Below, piece by piece: positions 14,884 through 23,980 of a stretch of DNA of 34,679 nt (position 1 is its first letter; every line of letters starts with the position of its first letter). The notes below the pieces were generated by a model. The model worked only from the letters and a program-made list of their open reading frames with translations, ran no database searches and had not been told where the DNA came from. Made by a program: the position numbers and the translations under genes. This DNA comes from a virus, in IMG/VR virus record IMGVR_UViG_3300007541_000082, positions 1-34,679 of that record; one strand, given 5' to 3'.

Positions 14884-14891
14884 TATCTTTG
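14884..14891 (+). promoter_or_regulatory. TATCTTTG -7 box for the tailspike unit
   Basis: A perfect TATCTTTG sits 1 nt after the terminator's U-tract and 20 nt before ATG 14912. No good -33 TTG lies at the expected distance. Confidence 0.65.
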
Positions 14892-14911
14892 AGCAACACA
14901 ATCGAAAGACT

Positions 14912-15382
14912 ATGGCCTCGCTTTACCTTGAATTCGAAAAGGATTTTTCACAACTGCACGTTATTTCTGATATTGATTTCTCTAAAGATGGCCCTTTAGA
15001 AATTTATCACAATAATGTGTTGGTTTATTCGGTGACGATTCCATCAACAAATTACTTACGAACAACATTTGGTAGTCGTTTTGTTTATACAATAATTCCA
15101 ATAGACATTGATCTGCAAACTTTTGCTGATGGTATTTGGCACGTTTATTTAGCAGGTTTCTCTAAATCAGTTGGTGCTGTAAAGTTTGAATGCCTGTATT
15201 GTGGTCTTTCAAAAATGTTAGACGATAAGTGCACAATTAACGATGAAAATATTGTTTGTAAAATAAAAGCATATTTAATTGTAAGTGAGGCTTCTGTTAG
15301 AGCTAGAAACTTTATTAAAGCCAAACGAATGTATGATATAGCAAAAATGTATTTGGACCCTTATAACTGTAATTGCTCGTGA
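14912..15382 (+). CDS. Cysteine-bearing tailspike-cluster adaptor protein, 156 aa
   Basis: This is the first gene after the terminator/promoter pair. The N-terminal ~90 residues are beta-rich ('MASLYLEFEKDFSQLHVISD', 'GIWHVYLAGFSK'). It continues with Cys94-x-x-Cys97, Cys107 and Cys116, a helix 'SVRARNFIKAKRMYDIAKMY', and ends with Cys153-x-Cys155. The cysteine count is unusual among neighbours and could bind a metal or form a compact C-terminal knob. The stop overlaps the next start as GTGA. Being in a run of adaptor and tailspike genes, it probably joins fibres or spikes to the tail. I do not recognise a named family. Confidence 0.65.
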   Translation: MASLYLEFEKDFSQLHVISDIDFSKDGPLEIYHNNVLVYSVTIPSTNYLRTTFGSRFVYTIIPIDIDLQTFADGIWHVYLAGFSKSVGAVKFECLYCGLSKMLDDKCTINDENIVCKIKAYLIVSEASVRARNFIKAKRMYDIAKMYLDPYNCNCS

Positions 15383-15747
15383 GTACAACCATCAACTTAG
15401 ACAAATCCAAAGAACTTAATATTCTGTGTACTAAAGGGTACACTTTTGGTCCTTTGTTGCTACAAATGTCAGTAACAAATAGCGATCCAAAAGAGTATTA
15501 TGATATTACACAATGGTCTTTTGAAATGAAAGCTAAAGTGAGTAGTTTTCAATTAGAAGCTAATTTTCAATTTACTGATTTAATTAAAGGTGAAAATGGT
15601 CAATTGCTTATTACAAAAAGCGCTTCAGAGATGAATTTAATTCAAGCGATGACATACCTCTATGAATTACGAGCAACTTTACCAAACGGTGAAAGCTATC
15701 GTATTATCAATGGTAAGATAATTGTTAAAGACGCAGTAAATGACTGA
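15379..15747 (+). CDS. BppU-N-like (Ig-like) fibre adaptor protein, 122 aa
   Basis: I start this gene at GTG 15379, which gives a 4-nt GTGA overlap with the previous stop; a TTG two codons upstream (15373) is less likely. The pattern is a beta-sandwich seen at the N-termini of phage baseplate or fibre-attachment proteins: 'GYTFGPLLLQMSV', 'EYYDITQWSFEMKAKV', 'LIKGENGQLLITKSASEMN', 'YLYELRATLPNGESYRIING' then 'IIVKDAV'. The 'pG-x-x-Y-x-(I/L)-x-G-x-(I/V)-x-V' ending is characteristic. Here the domain stands alone directly before a tailspike gene, suggesting a separate adaptor that docks the spikes on the tail. The stop overlaps the spike start by 8 nt. Confidence 0.65.
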   Translation: MSTTINLDKSKELNILCTKGYTFGPLLLQMSVTNSDPKEYYDITQWSFEMKAKVSSFQLEANFQFTDLIKGENGQLLITKSASEMNLIQAMTYLYELRATLPNGESYRIINGKIIVKDAVND

Positions 15748-18646
15748 GTTGTATACACCCGGACAATTATTGGACGCTCACATAGATGTAATCATTCCAG
15801 ACCCGGGTCAAATTGTTTTTGAAACCAATTTTGAAAATCCAATAACAAGCGGGTTAGAATTTCAGGTTTTGACTGGTTTAGGTAATACTGCTTTAGATTT
15901 TCTAAAATTTCAAAACGCTATATTTACAGCTAGTTTACAAAACAAAATAGTATATATCCCTTCAAACGAACATTTAAAATTAATCGACTTTCCCATATTT
16001 CCAGATAACGCTAAGTTAATCAATGATGGTATTTATGAAAATGTAACTATTAATGAAAATTATGCATTTCAAAGTTGTTTATTTGGATTAGGTAGAATTA
16101 CTCAAAGTGATTTTTGGCCCGATCCTAATACAATTGGAACCGTTGGTTCTGTTTTTGATTATGGTGATCCTGAAGTTGTAAATAATCGAATTATATTATC
16201 TAGTGTTACAAATATAGGGTGGATTACTTCATATGCTAGTAAAACAGGTATAAAAGAAACCAGAGTGTTTGTAAACAATGGTGAAGGTAATCCTGCAGCT
16301 AGTGTTGCTTATTTGTCAGCTATTGGTAATAATGGTAGTGATTATTATATTGACTTAGAAGATGAAAATGGTGATCCTATAGCGGCTACTGTTGTAACAA
16401 ATGACACTATTGACTTAATGGATACCATTCTAGTCAATACAGGTTTCTTAAATCAACAAGGTGTAAACGTATTTAAGTTAAATCCTACTCGTAGAGGTAA
16501 TCGAGTTGTTTTAACTACACCATCAGAGTCTTCTAATTTTGAAGTAGGTGAAAAAGTGTTTTTAAAAACAGCAGGTCACTATATTGCTAGATACCCAACA
16601 GATCGTGCTTTTACACCATATTACTCTCATGTAGATATAATTGAAAGTATTACAGAAGGCGTTATTACTTTAAAAATTGGTGTACATGATTTAGGTGATA
16701 AATTAACTGATCTTGAATTGTGTAAATTTGAAAATCTTAGAAAGAATTTAACAACACATCCTAGCGGTGGTATTAGCGCTCACGCTGTTAAAAATGTGTA
16801 CATAGGTGGTAATGGTAAATTTATTCAGCATACAAATAAATCAATAATTGCTTTTGCAGGCGGTTGTATGATTGATTGTACAATAGACATTAATGAAGTA
16901 TACGGTGGTGGTTTCACAACAAATAGTTTTTGCAGAAGTACAGCTAAAATAAAGAAACTTTCTAGTTTTAGTACAATCGTTTCTTTAGCATTGGGTAGTT
17001 GTGATTTTAATGTAGAAATAGAAACACCTCGTTTGATAAAAAATAATAGTGATGCTAGTAGTAAAACTTCCAGAAGTATTATATTTCCTCACGAGAATAT
17101 AGTAAACGGTGTAATTAAAACCGGTGTAATAACAACTAGCTATGATTATGCTTTAGCTATAAATATTTTAGAGTTAGATTGTTTGCGTGTAACAATTGAT
17201 TATGCTTTTGAAATAAACAAAAATGAACAAGTAGAAACACCTAGTTTTGGTAATTGCATTCAATTGAGAAGTCAAGACCCTCAGTTGTTAGGTAACGCCA
17301 GAGGTTATCAAGGAAATAATATCATTAACCAAAGATCAAGTAGTTCACCTTATTTTGCTCAGTTATTAGGTATAGATGATGCTATAAATAATTATGAAGA
17401 GTTACCAAACATTTACAACATTGTATATACAGGTGCTTTTGGAGAAGGTGTAATCATAGGTGATTATAGAAACAACCATAATATTTTTTTAAACGTTAAA
17501 CGATTAATTAGAAAATTAACTGTTTCTAATTTACAAAGTACATATACTCTTGAAAATGGTTATAAAACACTTGTAACTTTTAGTGAAGGCGATACAAAAC
17601 AATTTTCAGATGGTCAGTTTGTTTCTTTTAAAGATGTTCAAGGAACAGGTTGGTCTGATTTAAACTCAGGAACAAAACAAATAACTCGTATTGTCAACGA
17701 TACTCAAATTGAAATAAACGTCGATAGTCATACTTATTTTACATATTCACCAGCAGGAACACCGATTATGTTAGGTGCTGAAGGTATATCTTATTATAAC
17801 GATTCTGTTTTTAGCTACAATAATAAAACAGAAGGTTACATTGATAATAAAGTTGATACAGCAATGACAGGTCTTCTTATTACAAACAGAGGTAATAATG
17901 TTGTAAATATTGAAGATGCTAAAAACAGAGTTTTAAAATCAAAAGTTAAAAGAGCTAATTTAGCTAATAGCAATAATCTCAATAACAGTGGTAATTATAT
18001 TGAAAGACCTAATTCTGGTTATATTGCTACTACTTCTGGTAAAGTATTTGTTGTAGGTGTTACTCCGGGAGGAGATGATATTTTAGAATATCCTAGTTTA
18101 CAAACAACTAAGTTTTTTTTACCTGTAAGATTAACTTCCAGTAGTTGTTTACTTTCTTCAAACGGCCAAAACATTTTAAAAATTGGCGATACTTTCAAAA
18201 AAGTAATAACTGGTAAAATCTACGGATCGTATAGTGGTGTAAAAACTATAATGGATACTTACAGATGGTTTGATACTGCAAACGGTCAAGTAAACATGGT
18301 TTTTGCAACAGAGATAACAGGTGGTCAATTTTTTACAATAACATCATATCTTCAATTCACATCGGGAACTCATGTAAAAACATGGTCTATTTTTGATGAT
18401 GGTGTTTTAATTCAAAGACAAGATCATTCAAAAATAATAGGTGTTCCACAAGCAACTTTTAATAATCATTTAGTTGCGTATTTTGATGCTTCATTTGCAC
18501 CTGATTTACCATTGGGTAATTCTTGGCAAAATTACGATGATGTCATAGCTTACGAAGCTTTATTTCAAGGAGAAGCTTTTAACAATAACACTTACGATAG
18601 AATTGTTATTGAAAGTGTTGAAGTTTTTTACGAACGTAACTATTAA
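15740..18646 (+). CDS. Beta-helix tailspike protein 1, 968 aa
   Basis: This long beta-rich protein has a short N-terminal attachment region ('MTELYTPGQLLDAHIDVIIP'). Residues about 80-560 have the short-strand, Asn/Gly/Ser-rich texture of a right-handed parallel beta-helix ('AVKNVYIGGNGKFIQHTN', 'AGGCMIDCTIDINEVYGGGF', 'FCRSTAKIKKLSSFSTIVSL'). The stretch 'RGNRVVLTTPSESSNFEVGE' followed by 'KVFLKTAGHYI' is the linker often seen before the helix in pectate-lyase-like spikes. The C-terminal ~220 residues form separate beta domains ('YIATTSGKVFVVGVTPGGDD', 'IMDTYRWFDTANGQVNMVFA'), perhaps a trimerisation or binding tip. Such spikes often bind or cleave capsular polysaccharide, but catalytic residues cannot be named by eye. 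AGA-heavy, AT-rich codon use differs from the capsid genes. Confidence 0.75.
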   Translation: MTELYTPGQLLDAHIDVIIPDPGQIVFETNFENPITSGLEFQVLTGLGNTALDFLKFQNAIFTASLQNKIVYIPSNEHLKLIDFPIFPDNAKLINDGIYENVTINENYAFQSCLFGLGRITQSDFWPDPNTIGTVGSVFDYGDPEVVNNRIILSSVTNIGWITSYASKTGIKETRVFVNNGEGNPAASVAYLSAIGNNGSDYYIDLEDENGDPIAATVVTNDTIDLMDTILVNTGFLNQQGVNVFKLNPTRRGNRVVLTTPSESSNFEVGEKVFLKTAGHYIARYPTDRAFTPYYSHVDIIESITEGVITLKIGVHDLGDKLTDLELCKFENLRKNLTTHPSGGISAHAVKNVYIGGNGKFIQHTNKSIIAFAGGCMIDCTIDINEVYGGGFTTNSFCRSTAKIKKLSSFSTIVSLALGSCDFNVEIETPRLIKNNSDASSKTSRSIIFPHENIVNGVIKTGVITTSYDYALAINILELDCLRVTIDYAFEINKNEQVETPSFGNCIQLRSQDPQLLGNARGYQGNNIINQRSSSSPYFAQLLGIDDAINNYEELPNIYNIVYTGAFGEGVIIGDYRNNHNIFLNVKRLIRKLTVSNLQSTYTLENGYKTLVTFSEGDTKQFSDGQFVSFKDVQGTGWSDLNSGTKQITRIVNDTQIEINVDSHTYFTYSPAGTPIMLGAEGISYYNDSVFSYNNKTEGYIDNKVDTAMTGLLITNRGNNVVNIEDAKNRVLKSKVKRANLANSNNLNNSGNYIERPNSGYIATTSGKVFVVGVTPGGDDILEYPSLQTTKFFLPVRLTSSSCLLSSNGQNILKIGDTFKKVITGKIYGSYSGVKTIMDTYRWFDTANGQVNMVFATEITGGQFFTITSYLQFTSGTHVKTWSIFDDGVLIQRQDHSKIIGVPQATFNNHLVAYFDASFAPDLPLGNSWQNYDDVIAYEALFQGEAFNNNTYDRIVIESVEVFYERNY

Positions 18647-18649
18647 GCC

Positions 18650-21600
18650 ATGCTAATAGATGTATCAGACCAAAGTGTAAATTTTGATTTAGAAGTTTTT
18701 ATAAACGTCAATACATCTTCAGATAACTCTGGTGAAAACAATACTTCATCGGCTTTTTCTACAGACGTTAGTTTGTTAGAAAGCAGGTTTGGTTTTATAA
18801 ATAATCCTTCTGCAGATAACTACGTTGCTTTACAAGCTTGTGCGGATTATTGCATAGCTAATAATAAAAGAATGGTTGTACCTTATTTAGGTTATACAAT
18901 CTATATATCAAAACCAATAGCGCCAGATAGAAAAAAAGGTATAAATATATTTTTAGATAATCCTGTTATAAACATAAATCCTGCTATAGGAATGTCAACC
19001 GTTTTTGGTTGTGTTTTTTGGGCCGGGCATATTACGCATCCAATGCAATCGCAAATAGAGGGGCTAAACAATGGCCAGTATCTCCATAGAATAGCAAGTG
19101 GTATTACAATAGGTGACAAAGAAGTTGTGGTAGATGCAACACTATACAACGCCGTTGAAGCTGGTGAAATTGTATTAGTTCGCTCAGATTTATTGTGCGT
19201 TGACAGGACTGGAGAAGCAATACCTACTGCTGGAGATAGAAGATATGGGGTATACGACTACTCTGTTCTTAATAAAATTGTGGAAAAGAAGCTATCAAGA
19301 ACAGATGAGTACATTCTTGTTTTTGAGCATCCGTTTGAGGAAACTGTGTACGAACCAAGAATAGTTCGCTTTCCCGTTGGTGACGATACCATTTACATTG
19401 ATTCGAATTTAGATGACCCTAGGCTATACGTTGGTCCTTGTGAGAACTTTATATTAAAAATGTCTGATAGAGGTAGTGTTGGTACATCCGGTAATCAAGG
19501 TTTTATTCAAGCTACTTGTTTGTATAATTTTGAGTTTGAAAATATAACAGTTAGTAATGCTGTAGGAGCATTTATATGTAATTCACTATGTTACGGTACT
19601 ATAAATACTCTCAAAGGAAATATTAAAGGTCCTGTTTTAGCAATAGCATTTAATTCTACCAATGTAGAATGTAAAAATATACAACCTACGGTAAACGGTC
19701 CTGCAGATTCAGCAAATCAACTTGTAAAATTAACAATTGTTGATAATACTAATATTATACCAACAACTACAGCATTATCATTATTTAATCAATTACAAGG
19801 AGCTATTGATAATTTTGGTCAATTAGATTATGATTATGATGCTGTATGGTATGCTACAAATAATAGAAAAAATGCAATATTATATAATAAAAATACAAAT
19901 TCTTGGATATTTTACCAATCAATTTCTGAAATGTGGAGTGTTAATACAAAACCTGTTTTTTTAAATAATGTAAATATTGTAACATCTGGGTGGGGTAATT
20001 CTTATTATATACCTCAAGGTAGTATAACCGTTGGTGATTTTGATTACAATATTGAACAAATTTCAAAAGAAAATAGATCAACTATAAACATACATGAAGG
20101 TGCTAGAAATATTTATATTGATGGAGTTAATATTTCTACTGCTAAATCGTATGATTATGGTGACACAGATGTAAATCTTGTAGGTAAAGGCTTAACTATA
20201 ACAAATGTGAATATTTATTCTAACAGATTTGTTGATTTAAATAATGGAGAATCTATTGATTCTGATTCTTTGGTTATAGGTAATTCAATGAATGAAGGAG
20301 ATATTCCATTTAATGTCAAAAACATAAATGTAACTAATATTAACACTACAGGAAAACCTGTAAATAGTGTTGTTGAAGTTACAGAATGTCCTTTATATCC
20401 GAGTAAAGATACCATATCAATTAGATTAGAAGGTAGTTTTGCAGGAAATTTTGATAGAGACTATATTTTAAATATTAATTCTGTATCTGCAGGAACAACT
20501 ACAATATTAAATTTTGGAAGTATTAATTTAGATTTAAGAGATTTTATATTTAAAGATCAATATATTGTAATTAGTCAAATAAATTCATCAAACGAATGGG
20601 TTGTTTTAAATACACATTTAAAAGTAGTAAACGTAACTATTAATACGATAACTGTAAATTATGATAGTACAGGATTAAACGCTGCAAATTATGTTGCTAA
20701 TTCTGGAATAATATATAAAAATTATTTTAACTACCTTCTTCAAGGAAATAATCCTCAAGATGGTAATATAATACGATCTTTAAATAGTACGGAAAATTTT
20801 GAAGATAGATATTATTTATATTACTCAAGTTTTAGGAATGCTGTTTTTGTATTTTCTATAAATGGTTATGCAGGTAAAGGTAAAGGTTGGTATATGTTGC
20901 CAACAAATCAAACACCAGTAGAACCATTACTTGTTAATAATAATTTGATAGGTGTAGATTTTTCTAATATAACAACTGTTTATGATGAAAATGATTCTTT
21001 TAGTTTTTCAACGTTTAGTTCTGGTACATACGGTGTTTATTTAGGACATGATGTAGAAAGAGTTATTTTTGGACCTTGTAAAAAATTTACAAATGTTTCT
21101 GGTGAAACTTTAACATTTATACCAGAAAAACCTTACTCTACATTTACAGGTATTTCTTTTGATAATATTAAATCATATAGAGCTTCTCTTAGAGGAGTTT
21201 ATACTAAAGGTGGTGTAAGAAATTCTTTTAGAAATATTAATTTTGAAAGATTTGTTCCTATAAATATATTTTCAGAAAATATACCATCATCTAGGTTTTT
21301 AGTAGATGTAGAAACAGTTAATGTAGAATATGTAAAAAATAACATATTTGATAACATTATAACAGACGATACTACATACGCTATAATAGAACCAATTAGA
21401 AATCAAGGTGTTTTTAATTCATTTACTAATATTTTTGATCAACGTACTTTAGATTGGAAAAAATTAAACAGAAGATATTTTAGACAATCTTCTAGTGCCG
21501 ATACAAGTCTTTTAAGATCAGCTTTTGATTTTTCACCTCCTTCAGGAGTTTTAATTAATCCTAAAACAGGTAGAATTAAAGAAAACACAACATTTACATT

Positions 21601-22027
21601 TGATAGTCTTTTATTTGATGGTAGTTCTTTTAGAACTGGTTATGAATTATATATAAGATTTTCAGGTAAAACTCAAAGCACTCCTATTATTGATACAAAA
21701 GCAATTACAGCTTTTAGTGGAACAAGTTTAGTTTCTATACTTGAATCAACGTTACCTCAAGACAATGATTTTGAATTAAACATACACATTCAAGTTTTAG
21801 ACACTCTTTCTGAACCAGATGGTACACCTGCTGTAGGAAGATGGTTTAGTATATCAAATACAATTAAAAGTGCAAATTTACCGATTGTATATTATGAAAA
21901 CACTAAAATTATTCAATTAAATACAACAGGAGGTGTTAAAAGATTTCAATTTGATGTAATCTGCGGTAATGGTGAACAAGTTGACTTGTTTGCATATATT
22001 GTAGAAGCAAAAAGCAATATTCATTGA
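18650..22027 (+). CDS. Beta-helix tailspike protein 2 (pectate-lyase-like), 1125 aa
   Basis: This gene starts 3 nt after spike 1. Residues about 50-85 carry the typical pectate-lyase-superfamily entry 'ADNYVALQACADYCIANNKR' then 'MVVPYLGYTIYISKPI', followed by strands. Residues about 140-230 form the pre-helix barrier-like segment ('ITIGDKEVVVDATLYNAVEA', 'YILVFEHPFEETVYEPRIVR'). From about 265 onward the sequence is Asn/Ile-rich short strands ('VSNAVGAFICNSLCYGTIN', 'NIYIDGVNISTAKSYDYGD') of a long beta-helix, ending in beta domains with 'ELNIHIQVLDTLSEPDG'. Base composition changes sharply inside the gene: bases 19021-19080 hold 30 G/C of 60 and 19201-19260 hold 27, against 14 in 19741-19800 and 8 in 20521-20580. 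This suggests a mosaic origin. Polysaccharide binding or depolymerase activity is likely but unproven. Confidence 0.75.
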   Translation: MLIDVSDQSVNFDLEVFINVNTSSDNSGENNTSSAFSTDVSLLESRFGFINNPSADNYVALQACADYCIANNKRMVVPYLGYTIYISKPIAPDRKKGINIFLDNPVININPAIGMSTVFGCVFWAGHITHPMQSQIEGLNNGQYLHRIASGITIGDKEVVVDATLYNAVEAGEIVLVRSDLLCVDRTGEAIPTAGDRRYGVYDYSVLNKIVEKKLSRTDEYILVFEHPFEETVYEPRIVRFPVGDDTIYIDSNLDDPRLYVGPCENFILKMSDRGSVGTSGNQGFIQATCLYNFEFENITVSNAVGAFICNSLCYGTINTLKGNIKGPVLAIAFNSTNVECKNIQPTVNGPADSANQLVKLTIVDNTNIIPTTTALSLFNQLQGAIDNFGQLDYDYDAVWYATNNRKNAILYNKNTNSWIFYQSISEMWSVNTKPVFLNNVNIVTSGWGNSYYIPQGSITVGDFDYNIEQISKENRSTINIHEGARNIYIDGVNISTAKSYDYGDTDVNLVGKGLTITNVNIYSNRFVDLNNGESIDSDSLVIGNSMNEGDIPFNVKNINVTNINTTGKPVNSVVEVTECPLYPSKDTISIRLEGSFAGNFDRDYILNINSVSAGTTTILNFGSINLDLRDFIFKDQYIVISQINSSNEWVVLNTHLKVVNVTINTITVNYDSTGLNAANYVANSGIIYKNYFNYLLQGNNPQDGNIIRSLNSTENFEDRYYLYYSSFRNAVFVFSINGYAGKGKGWYMLPTNQTPVEPLLVNNNLIGVDFSNITTVYDENDSFSFSTFSSGTYGVYLGHDVERVIFGPCKKFTNVSGETLTFIPEKPYSTFTGISFDNIKSYRASLRGVYTKGGVRNSFRNINFERFVPINIFSENIPSSRFLVDVETVNVEYVKNNIFDNIITDDTTYAIIEPIRNQGVFNSFTNIFDQRTLDWKKLNRRYFRQSSSADTSLLRSAFDFSPPSGVLINPKTGRIKENTTFTFDSLLFDGSSFRTGYELYIRFSGKTQSTPIIDTKAITAFSGTSLVSILESTLPQDNDFELNIHIQVLDTLSEPDGTPAVGRWFSISNTIKSANLPIVYYENTKIIQLNTTGGVKRFQFDVICGNGEQVDLFAYIVEAKSNIH

Positions 22028-22055
22028 CAGGTGCTAAATCTTTTGATTAAATGAC

Positions 22056-22063
22056 TATCTTTG
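22056..22063 (+). promoter_or_regulatory. TATCTTTG -7 box just upstream of the 211-aa gene
   Basis: The box ends 7 nt before ATG 22071, so a transcript from it would be leaderless or nearly so. A near-repeat, ATCTTTTGAT (22038-22047) and ATCTTTGAT (22057-22065), spaced 19 nt start to start, flanks the region. CAGGT (22029-22033) and ACCTG (22066-22070) form outer inverted arms. Confidence 0.6.
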
Positions 22064-22070
22064 ATACCTG

Positions 22071-22706
22071 ATGAGCGAAAGAACCGACATACTCGCAGTA
22101 GCTTTAGACTCAGCATTCGCAGTAGTCGACAAATCTTCTTATGGTGAATTTGCCATTGAAGATGAGCGAGTTATGTTGAAATTCGCTAACTTTTACGACA
22201 TAAGTGAAAACAGCAGTTGTGACCCCATTTTAAACGTTGAACTAGAATCCTGTACGCAGGATTTTGTTTTTGATGAGCGTTACATTTTTGATGTACAAAC
22301 CATAGAAGACAATCAAACCATGTACAGAGCAGGATACTATACCTTAAAAACAGGTGCTTCAACATATCGTGCTGTACCTAGCACTTATCAAGAAATTGTT
22401 TCAGATATTGAAAGCACAAATCCCGGCAAGTATTTTGAAATTACCGGCGGTCGACCCGCCGCGACTACTCCGGGGGGTATCTCAATTGCACATACGGCTT
22501 CTGATGAAATCGCTTGTCATGTGTTTTTAGTAGCTGCTGGTTTAATTAATGGTGTAAAAGATATTACTGGAACAGCTATGACACCTATAGATCAGGTTTT
22601 TATAAATGTGACAATAAACATTCCTAGCGTAGACACTACATTATGGGACATTTTCTTAATCAATAAGATTATTGCTCCCGGAACCTACAAATACTCAATG
22701 TACTAA
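22071..22706 (+). CDS. Unrecognised tail-fibre-cluster protein, 211 aa
   Basis: This is the first gene after a TATCTTTG box. The protein starts 'MSERTDILAVALDSAFAVVD', an amphipathic helix, followed by 'VMLKFANFYDISENSSCD' and a beta-rich part ('FVFDERYIFDVQTIEDN', 'MYRAGYYTLKTGASTYRAV'). A Gly/Pro/Thr hinge ('GGRPAATTPGG') precedes a hydrophobic stretch 'ACHVFLVAAGLINGVKDI' and a final beta region. The stop overlaps the next start as TAATG, so it is translated with the HxH fibre. It may be a fibre assembly partner or fibre base protein. No family is recognised and no catalytic residues are visible. Confidence 0.65.
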   Translation: MSERTDILAVALDSAFAVVDKSSYGEFAIEDERVMLKFANFYDISENSSCDPILNVELESCTQDFVFDERYIFDVQTIEDNQTMYRAGYYTLKTGASTYRAVPSTYQEIVSDIESTNPGKYFEITGGRPAATTPGGISIAHTASDEIACHVFLVAAGLINGVKDITGTAMTPIDQVFINVTINIPSVDTTLWDIFLINKIIAPGTYKYSMY

Positions 22707-23980
22707 TGAAAAAGTACACCAATCAATTGAAAATTAATTCTGGTCGTTCTATTGGTTCTCAAGAACCAATTGATGACAGAGTTGTTTGGGCAACTGTTGC
22801 AGAATTACAATCTGCTATTACAGATGGTTCTATTGCAAAGTGGTACTTTGGAATGCCTGTTTATATTGGTGAGTTGAATAAATGGTATGTTTGGTGTGAT
22901 ACTGCTACTGCAGTTAGTAATGCAAACATAGATGCTACCACAGCTATTTTAAGTCCGGGTGCAACTTATCCATCTATTTATAGTATTGAATATGCTGGAA
23001 AGACTTTTAACTTTTATTCGTTTGCAATACCAGATCACAATCACGACAGTTTATATTACACACAAGCGCAAATAACTGCATTCTTAGCAGCTAAAGCGGC
23101 TTTGTCTCATACACACACGGAGTCTCAAATATCCGATCTTGATAAATATTCTAAAGATGAAATAGATACGTTTTTAGCCAATAAAGCTGATGAAACTCAT
23201 ACTCATAGTATAGCGGACGTTGATACTTTAGGTACAGAATTGAGTAATAGACCTGTTAAAACAGATTTAATATTCAACAATGGAAATAGTACAACTTTGC
23301 TATTTGATCGTTATGGTTTTGGTAGAACGTACTTTACCCCTCTAGCGCCTACAAATGCATCAGCTTTGACTATCGACGTAACAGGTATTGTTGCTGGTGC
23401 AAAAGCTTATGTGTTTTCAAATAGAGTTGCGTCTCCAAGTATTACCGGTAGTTCTTGTCAAATAAGTATCTACAACGGTTTGTATAAAAGCAATTCTCTC
23501 AATTTAATTGAAATTGTTTACTTGGGATTGTTTACAGGTACTCATTATTTTGCAGTTAATTACATTACAGCATTTCAAGCATTATCTGTTCAAGACAATC
23601 AACTTTCTTATGACCCTTCTACAAACGTATTAGGTTTAAATAAGACACCTTTAAACCTTACTGTTCCCGGTAGTGCATTGACTTGGGAACTAAACACCGG
23701 TGTTAATGCTTACGTTAATTTAAGTCAAAATTCAACTTTAACAATTACATACGTTGAAACAGGTGATACTGGTAGATTGATTGTTGCTCAAGATGCTACT
23801 GGTAACAGAACACTTACTGTGCAAGGACCAACTACAAGTGAAAGACATTTTCAACCCGGAGGTACTGGTGGTTCAACACTTGTTTTAGATTTAAGTACAG
23901 CTCCTAGTAGTGTTGATTTGTTAGAATTTTATTTTGATGGTGCATTCTTTTATTGGAAAAGCACTAAAGGATTTGCTTAA
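22706..23980 (+). CDS. Tail fibre with His-x-His repeats, 424 aa
   Basis: The N-terminus ('VVWATVAELQSAITDGSI', 'FGMPVYIGELNKWYVW') resembles the small attachment domain seen in many Bacteroidetes phage fibres. Residues about 109-172 contain three His-x-His motifs, HNH (111-113), HTH (135-137) and HTH (165-167), separated by helical segments 'YYTQAQITAFLAAKAAL' and 'KYSKDEIDTFLANKADE'. In trimeric fibres such as T4 gp37, HxH motifs coordinate iron along the axis, so a slender metal-stabilised trimer is inferred. The C-terminal half is beta-rich ('YVNLSQNSTLTITYVETG', 'RLIVAQDATGNRTLTVQ') and ends 'FYFDGAFFYWKSTKGF', a likely tip domain. It is coupled on both sides by TAATG overlaps. Confidence 0.75.
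   Translation: MKKYTNQLKINSGRSIGSQEPIDDRVVWATVAELQSAITDGSIAKWYFGMPVYIGELNKWYVWCDTATAVSNANIDATTAILSPGATYPSIYSIEYAGKTFNFYSFAIPDHNHDSLYYTQAQITAFLAAKAALSHTHTESQISDLDKYSKDEIDTFLANKADETHTHSIADVDTLGTELSNRPVKTDLIFNNGNSTTLLFDRYGFGRTYFTPLAPTNASALTIDVTGIVAGAKAYVFSNRVASPSITGSSCQISIYNGLYKSNSLNLIEIVYLGLFTGTHYFAVNYITAFQALSVQDNQLSYDPSTNVLGLNKTPLNLTVPGSALTWELNTGVNAYVNLSQNSTLTITYVETGDTGRLIVAQDATGNRTLTVQGPTTSERHFQPGGTGGSTLVLDLSTAPSSVDLLEFYFDGAFFYWKSTKGFA

Noticed and set aside
15373-15378. TTG start for the Ig-like adaptor
   Set aside because: GTG at 15379 gives the common 4-nt overlap with the previous stop.
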